Shown here one piece after another: positions 59,393-64,000 of a stretch of 64,000 nucleotides of DNA (positions are counted from its first letter, which is position 1; each line of letters begins with the position of its first letter). The notes beneath the pieces were generated by a model, which was given only the letters and a program-made list of their open reading frames with translations, was not told the DNA's origin and did no database searches. Both the position numbers and the translations under genes were made by a program. The DNA comes from Azoarcus indigens (GTDB lineage Bacteria > Pseudomonadota > Gammaproteobacteria > Burkholderiales > Rhodocyclaceae): the NCBI RefSeq assembly GCF_004361735.1, contig NZ_SNVV01000017.1:1-64000 (forward strand), written 5' to 3'.

Positions 59393-60817
59393 TCAGGCCG
59401 TGGAGGGGCGCCTGTGCGCCAGGCTGGCCGCCAGCCCCTCCGCCGCGCGGGCGCGGATGTCGGCGAAGCGGTCGTCCACCAGCAACTCGCCGTCGCGGAA
59501 CACCGGGCGCAGCAGGTTGGCGCGGCCGGCCAGGGCTTCCACCCTCACTGCCTCGCAGCCGTCCGCGCCGGCCACCACTGCCCAGCGGCCGGACTTGCTG
59601 CGCTTGCCGGGGTCGGTCACCGGGTCCTTGTAGATCTCCCGTGGCCGGCCGTTGATCACCGCCTCGCTGGCTTTCATCGCCCAGCGCATGGTGTCGCGGT
59701 TCACCCGCTGCAGCAGGCCGCCGCCCATGCCGAAGGCGCTGTTCTCGGTGGACAGCCCGCGCGCCTTCAGTGCGGCCAGGATGCCGGGCAGGCTGCCCAG
59801 ATGCACGCCATCGCCCTGGATCACCCGGAGGAAGTCCGGCAGCACCCGGTAGCCCTTGGCGTTGGTGTGGAAGCCGAAGTGCGCCATCAGCCGCTCTATC
59901 AACTCCGGCAGCACCTGCACCGGATCGCCGCTGTCCGGGCGGATGACGATGCGGCCGCCGCTATGCGCTATCAGCGGCTGCAGCTCGGCGCCGACGATGT
60001 TGTCCACCGCGTTCCACAGGTCGTAGCTGTCCACCACGAAGGCGACGATCTTGCCCGGGCCGGCGAAGCGCTGGATGACGTTGCGGTAGGCATCGGTCTC
60101 GCCGGCGCGGCCCCAGGCGGTCATGGTGCTGTGCTCGCTGGCGGGGATGCTGAAGCCGGCCATGGCTTCGCCGTAATAGCGGCGGGCGACCCGCAGCGCG
60201 GACATGGTGTCGGTGCCGAGGAAGTTCAGCAGGTGGGCGGCGCCGCCCAGGCCGGCGGCTTCCTCGGTGGAGGCGCCGCGGGCGCCGAAGTCGTGCAGCT
60301 GGAAGGGCAGCACCGCGTCCGGGTCGTCGGCGGTCTCCTCCAGGTAGGCGCGCAGGATGCGCTTGCAGGCAAAGCTCAGGCTGGCCACCGTGGTCGGATA
60401 CCACACCGCGCGCAGCAGCGCGGTTTCCAGGTAGCTGGGCAGCCAGAAGAACTCGGCGTCGGTATTGCGCAGCTGCAGCAGCGGAATGTGGGTGCCCAGC
60501 ACCGTGCCTTCGGCCACCGCCTCGATTTCCAGCGGCAGTCGGCCGCCGTGTTTCTGCAGCAGGCGATCCCAGCCCGCGCGGTTGAAGAGGCCGACGTGGG
60601 CCTGCGCCACCGCTTCCGCCTCGTCCACATCGGCGCTGGTGAGCGGCCGGGAGAGGTAGGCCTTGAGGAAGGCCTGCAGGCCGAAGAACAGCACGTCCTC
60701 GAACTCGCCGCCGCGGGATTCGATGTAGCTGCTGACGAACTCGGTGCCCGGCGGGTACTGCAGGTAGTGGCTGAGTTTGTAGCTATCGGTGTTGAGAATC
60801 AGGTTCTGGGTGCTCAT
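59393..60817 (-). CDS. nadV: Nicotinamide phosphoribosyltransferase
   Basis: This 474-residue NAMPT/NadV enzyme makes NMN from nicotinamide and PRPP for NAD salvage. Landmarks are MSTQNLILNTDSYKLSHY, FQLHDFGARGAST, the phosphoribosyl-handling PASEHSTMTAWG histidine, RPDSGDP and GMGGGLLQRVNRDT. I start at ATG 60817. A very long frame upstream is antisense to yfaQ and not part of the gene. It stands alone, without the Nudix or NadM partner often found with nadV. No clear ribosome site is seen. Confidence 0.94.
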   Translation of the reverse strand: MSTQNLILNTDSYKLSHYLQYPPGTEFVSSYIESRGGEFEDVLFFGLQAFLKAYLSRPLTSADVDEAEAVAQAHVGLFNRAGWDRLLQKHGGRLPLEIEAVAEGTVLGTHIPLLQLRNTDAEFFWLPSYLETALLRAVWYPTTVASLSFACKRILRAYLEETADDPDAVLPFQLHDFGARGASTEEAAGLGGAAHLLNFLGTDTMSALRVARRYYGEAMAGFSIPASEHSTMTAWGRAGETDAYRNVIQRFAGPGKIVAFVVDSYDLWNAVDNIVGAELQPLIAHSGGRIVIRPDSGDPVQVLPELIERLMAHFGFHTNAKGYRVLPDFLRVIQGDGVHLGSLPGILAALKARGLSTENSAFGMGGGLLQRVNRDTMRWAMKASEAVINGRPREIYKDPVTDPGKRSKSGRWAVVAGADGCEAVRVEALAGRANLLRPVFRDGELLVDDRFADIRARAAEGLAASLAHRRPSTA

Positions 60818-61015
60818 CGGCGGGGGAGGAGAAGGGAAGCGGAGGGCGCGAAATGCGCTGCGGAGCGGTGGCGCCTGGGGGGCAGACATCGCGCCGATTG
60901 GACGCCTCGCTGATGGCAGCGTCAAGCCGCTGGGGGAGGAGGGGGCCGCGATCGGTGGACAAGCGTCGCGGTCGGCGGACATCATGCTTCGGCTCAATCT
61001 GCCTCGTACCTTTCC

Positions 61016-62725
61016 ATGATCCCGCTTCGCCTTGCCCGCTTTTTCAGCGCTTTGGCCCTGATGGCCGCCGCCGCGGCCAGCGCCGCCGCGCCGGCGCTGG
61101 AGCTGGCTTACCGCGATCCGCTGTCCGGCGAGCTGGTGACGCGCGCCTATGCGGCCGACGGCCAGCCGCTGCAGGAACAGGTGGTGGCGGCCAGGGTGCC
61201 GTTGGGCAGCCTGTGGAAGCTCTTCGTGTTCGCCTGGCTGGCGGAGAGCGGCGGTGCGGCGCCGGATTACGTCTGCCGTGCCGGTGCCGGCACCGATGCG
61301 GCCAGCCGGCGGCTGCGCGAGGAAGAGAGCTATTGCTGCGAGCGCGGCGGCGCCATCGGCCGGGACGCGGCGCTGGTCTCCTCCTGCGGACTGTTCTTCG
61401 AACCGGCGCGGCTGGGGCTGCAGGCCGCCTCCTGGCGCGATTTCTGGACCTCCCGCGCACCCGGCGCGCCCTGGCTGGCTGAGCTGGCGGCGATGCGGCC
61501 GGAGACGCTGGTGAGCCCGGCGGAACTCATCCTCGCGCTGGAGGCGGTGCCGGCGCGGGCACGCGAGCAGGCGGCGCAGATGCTGCTGGCGCGCGCCTTC
61601 GGCCCAGGTGGCGAGGCCGGCGCGGTGCGCGAGCTCGGCGGGCGGCTGCGCATCAAGACCTTCTCCTGGTTCCGCCCCGGCACGCGGGAGCGCTATGGCG
61701 GCGGCGCCGGCTGGCTGGTGGACGGCACGCCGCTGTGGTTCGCCGGCAGCGGCACCGGCCAGCAGGTGCTGGCACGCCACGGCGCCACGCTGGCGGCAGT
61801 CTTGCCGCAGGGCGAGGCGGCGCTGGCGCCCGGCTGCGTGGAGGTGGCGTTCTTCAGCCGCTATCCGCTGGCGCGGGTGGAACTGCCCGGCGGCAAGGCT
61901 GCGCGGCCGGGCCCGCTGCGTGGCCGCCATGTGGCGGTGTTCGACAACGGCGTCGCCCTGCCCTTCCTCGCCAGCGGCCAGATGCGGCTGGCGCAGCAGG
62001 ACGGCCGGCCGGCGGTGTCCGGCCGTTTCGGCGTGGATGAATATGTCGCCCGCGTGCTGGACCGCGAGGCCGACGCCAGCGAGACCGAGGCGGCGCGCGC
62101 GCTGGCGGTGGTGATACGCAGCTATCTGTTCAACGAGGCGCGGCGCGAGGGCAACTGCCTGGCCATCGCCGACAGCAGCCGCAGCCAGCGGGTGTCGGCC
62201 AATCCGCCGTCGGCGGCGGCGCTGGCGGTGGCGGCCTTCACCACCGACCTGGTGCTGCGCGGCGCGCCGGTGGGCTACCACCTGGACACGCCGGGGCCGG
62301 ACCGCCTGGTGTGGCGCGAGGCCCAGGTCGCCGCCCGCGCCGGCACGCCGTGGGATGCCATCCTGCGGCGGGCTTTCCCCGCCGCCGACCTCGCCGCCAG
62401 CCGCGATCCCGCCGGCCTGCCCTGCGAGCGCCTGGAGCAGGCGGAGCGCTGGCTGCAGGCGCAGGCGCCGCGCTGGCACCGCCAGCTCTCCGCCCTGCCC
62501 GGCTTCCAGCCGCCGGCCTCGCCGCCGCTGGTGTGCCGGTTGGCCTGGGGCACGCCCTTCTCCGAGCTGGACCGCGGCCGCATCCATGTGCGCGAGCTGC
62601 AGACGATGGAAGACCGCATCACCCTCGCCCACGAGTACTTGCACCTCGGCCTGCGCCACCACCCGGCGAGCCAGGACGAGGAACTGGTGGAGCGCTGGGC
62701 GCGGCAGCTGGCGGGCGGCGGCTAG
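61016..62725 (+). CDS. yfaQ: YfaQ-like protein (DUF2300)
   Basis: This 569-residue exported protein has a signal peptide ending near residue 24. Its front part carries S65-LW-K68 (GSLWKLF), an SxxK motif as in penicillin-binding folds. A middle part (about 290-440) resembles SpoIID with VDEYVARVLDREADASETEA and a YLFNEARREG stretch. The end has H539-EYL-H543, an HExxH metallopeptidase-like motif. The family is DUF2300 (E. coli YfaQ). The front and end motifs suggest a multi-part cell-wall enzyme (inference). Its usual neighbours yfaA, yfaT and yfaS are 7 kb upstream. Confidence 0.87.
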   Translation: MIPLRLARFFSALALMAAAAASAAAPALELAYRDPLSGELVTRAYAADGQPLQEQVVAARVPLGSLWKLFVFAWLAESGGAAPDYVCRAGAGTDAASRRLREEESYCCERGGAIGRDAALVSSCGLFFEPARLGLQAASWRDFWTSRAPGAPWLAELAAMRPETLVSPAELILALEAVPARAREQAAQMLLARAFGPGGEAGAVRELGGRLRIKTFSWFRPGTRERYGGGAGWLVDGTPLWFAGSGTGQQVLARHGATLAAVLPQGEAALAPGCVEVAFFSRYPLARVELPGGKAARPGPLRGRHVAVFDNGVALPFLASGQMRLAQQDGRPAVSGRFGVDEYVARVLDREADASETEAARALAVVIRSYLFNEARREGNCLAIADSSRSQRVSANPPSAAALAVAAFTTDLVLRGAPVGYHLDTPGPDRLVWREAQVAARAGTPWDAILRRAFPAADLAASRDPAGLPCERLEQAERWLQAQAPRWHRQLSALPGFQPPASPPLVCRLAWGTPFSELDRGRIHVRELQTMEDRITLAHEYLHLGLRHHPASQDEELVERWARQLAGGG

Positions 62726-62804
62726 CGCTGAGGCGTGGAGCGGCCGGGCGTCGCGGGCTGCGCCGGCGCGAGCGCAAGCGGCGGCCCTGCCGGCGGCCTG
62801 CGCG

Positions 62805-62848
62805 GTCTCAAACTGAGAACGATCGTCTCAGCCGGAGACGACTGAGAC
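62805..62848. promoter_or_regulatory. Cluster of GTCTCA/TGAGAC half-sites
   Basis: Five related hexamers occur in 44 bp: GTCTCA at 62805 and 62825, and TGAGAA (62814), GGAGAC (62834) and TGAGAC (62843) in the opposite sense. They form several inverted pairs. They lie upstream of the outer-membrane gene at 63017, where a regulator could bind as several dimers. Confidence 0.5.
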
Positions 62849-63016
62849 GACCCTGCGTCCGGCGGGCGGCCGCCGCCTTCACCGCAAGCCGCTGTTAAAA
62901 AAGGGAAACCGCCTCTACGCGCAGCGGAGAATACGGCTGGAACACTCCTTGCCATGCATGGCACGGGGCCGCGCAGACGGTACCCGCAAAGCCAAAACAA
63001 CGAGGAGACTCCACCC

Positions 63017-63934
63017 ATGCACAGGTCATCCTGCTGCGTCCGGGGGCGTTCGCGCCCCGCATCCCTGCCCCTCGCCCTGCTCGCCAGCCTGGGCCTGCTT
63101 GCCGGCGGCGCCGGCGCGGCGGAAATCGCCACCGACCCTGGCGACTACGCAGCGCTGCCGCCGGGCACCGACCTCGGCATCCTCTACCTGCAGCACACCG
63201 AGCGCGACACCTACTACGCCGGCGGCGACAAGCTGCCCGGCCGCTTCCGCCTGGAGACCGACATCGGCCTGCTGCGTTGGGTGCATTACGCCAGGCTGGG
63301 CGACTACGTGATCGACCCGCAGGTCATCCTGCCCTTCGGCACCGTGCGGCTGAAGACGCCCTTCGCCGGCCTCTCTTCCACCTCCGCCAGCGGCGTCGGC
63401 GATCCGCTGGTCGGCGGCACGCTGTGGCTGGTGAACCAGGCCGAGGAGAAGCGCTGGCTGGGCCTGTCGGCTTTCGTCTCCATCCCGGTCGGCAGCTATG
63501 ACGGCGACAAGGGCCCGGTGAACGTCGGCGAGAACCGCTGGAAGGGCATCTTGCAGGCCGGCTACGTCACCGCGCTGCCGGCCAGCTTCATGCTGGACCT
63601 GATCGGCGAGTACGCGGTGTATGGCGAGAACGACGACTTCCTCGGCATGAAGCGCAAGCAGGACCCCAGCTACGGCCTGCAGGCCCACCTGCGCTATCTC
63701 TTCTCTCCCACCACCCACGCCGCCGTCTCCTACTACCGCGACTACGGCGGTGAGACGAAGCTGGACGGCGTGCGCCAGGACGACCGCCTGCGCAATGACC
63801 GCTGGCTGCTCACCTTCGCCACCTTCGTCGCCCCCTCCGTGCAGCTGCAGGCGCAGTACGGCCAGGCGCTGCGGGTGGAGAACGGCGCGCGTGAATCCAG
63901 CCGCTTCAACCTGCGGCTGCTGAAGGTGTTCTGA
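63017..63934 (+). CDS. SphA/MetA-pathway-type outer membrane protein
   Basis: This 305-residue exported beta-barrel protein is of the family annotated as 'MetA-pathway of phenol degradation' or SphA. A signal peptide runs to about residue 33 (AGGAGAAEI), and the rest shows alternating strands ending in the C-terminal Phe (RLLKVF) usual for outer membrane proteins. I use ATG 63017, ten bases after CGAGGAG. An upstream ATG near 62954 lies in a palindrome. The solute is unknown; uptake of aromatic compounds is the family annotation only. Confidence 0.85.
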   Translation: MHRSSCCVRGRSRPASLPLALLASLGLLAGGAGAAEIATDPGDYAALPPGTDLGILYLQHTERDTYYAGGDKLPGRFRLETDIGLLRWVHYARLGDYVIDPQVILPFGTVRLKTPFAGLSSTSASGVGDPLVGGTLWLVNQAEEKRWLGLSAFVSIPVGSYDGDKGPVNVGENRWKGILQAGYVTALPASFMLDLIGEYAVYGENDDFLGMKRKQDPSYGLQAHLRYLFSPTTHAAVSYYRDYGGETKLDGVRQDDRLRNDRWLLTFATFVAPSVQLQAQYGQALRVENGARESSRFNLRLLKVF

Positions 63935-64000
63935 GGCGCGGCCCGTGAGGGCCGCATCCAGGCGCGGGGAGCGGGCGGCCGCTCCCGCGCGGCCGTTCCC

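Noticed and set aside
60818-62662. N-terminal extension of the NAMPT reading frame
   Set aside because: The extension is antisense to yfaQ. The NAMPT family begins at the ATG at 60817.

Overview
The window is high-GC bacterial chromosome whose gene content points to a betaproteobacterium, most likely of the Rhodocyclales (Azoarcus/Thauera/Azospira-like). The pointers are the htpX-fmt-def / LysM-dprA-smg-topB neighbourhood, a Sec-containing respiratory formate dehydrogenase, cytochrome c', a double-length UvrA, and EF-P with Arg32 next to EarP. The genus is inference. I see no rRNA, tRNA, CRISPR array, insertion sequence or prophage. Most of the window is ordinary core chromosome. The unusual parts are at about 0.3-6.6 kb, 9.5-14.3 kb and 54-63 kb.

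Left end (355-6628, minus strand): six tightly packed genes read as one operon. In transcription order they encode a Tat-exported flavocytochrome c sulfide dehydrogenase-like flavoprotein, a TlpA-like thioredoxin, a Tat-exported transglutaminase-fold protein, an acyl-CoA-dehydrogenase-like flavoprotein, a PhnD-like binding protein with no signal peptide, and a fusion of a cysteine-less TusA-like domain to a diiron ferritin-like domain. I know of no described pathway with this set. Upstream on the same strand lies fdoGHI-fdhE-selA (14107 to 6831). fdoG contains an in-frame UGA (Sec196) followed by a clear bacterial SECIS hairpin. Its upstream region holds a good sigma-54 promoter and two 13-bp palindromes 20 bp apart, arranged as an enhancer-binding-protein site.

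Middle (14290-44629): housekeeping genes. These are htpX, fmt, def, a LysM protein, dprA, smg (TTG start), topB, dps with oxyR, a Do-family protease, a chemoreceptor with a CxxCH heme-c motif, cytochrome c' with a b561-type cytochrome, an 1869-residue tandem UvrA, an amphipathic-repeat lipoprotein, efp-earP, rsuA, rdgC, a YfcE-like phosphoesterase, an N5-type methyltransferase, a retropepsin-like protease and prfC. DnaA-box-like nonamers recur in the AT-rich gaps near 37.4 kb and 40.1 kb.

Right end (44850-63934): a VWA lipoprotein and a yfaA-yfaT-yfaS set (DUF2138, DUF1175, alpha-2-macroglobulin with a CTEQ thioester). yfaQ (DUF2300) lies about 7 kb further on. Between them is a four-gene, translationally coupled lipid-type cluster: a sterol-desaturase-like hydroxylase, a three-histidine-box desaturase, a ketoacyl synthase III fused to a heme-oxygenase-like diiron domain, and an unrecognised protein. 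These are followed by a MscS-like protein and a lone NAMPT. The gap before the cluster carries two palindromes that look like operators. The window ends with a SphA-type outer-membrane protein preceded by a cluster of five GTCTCA-type half-sites.
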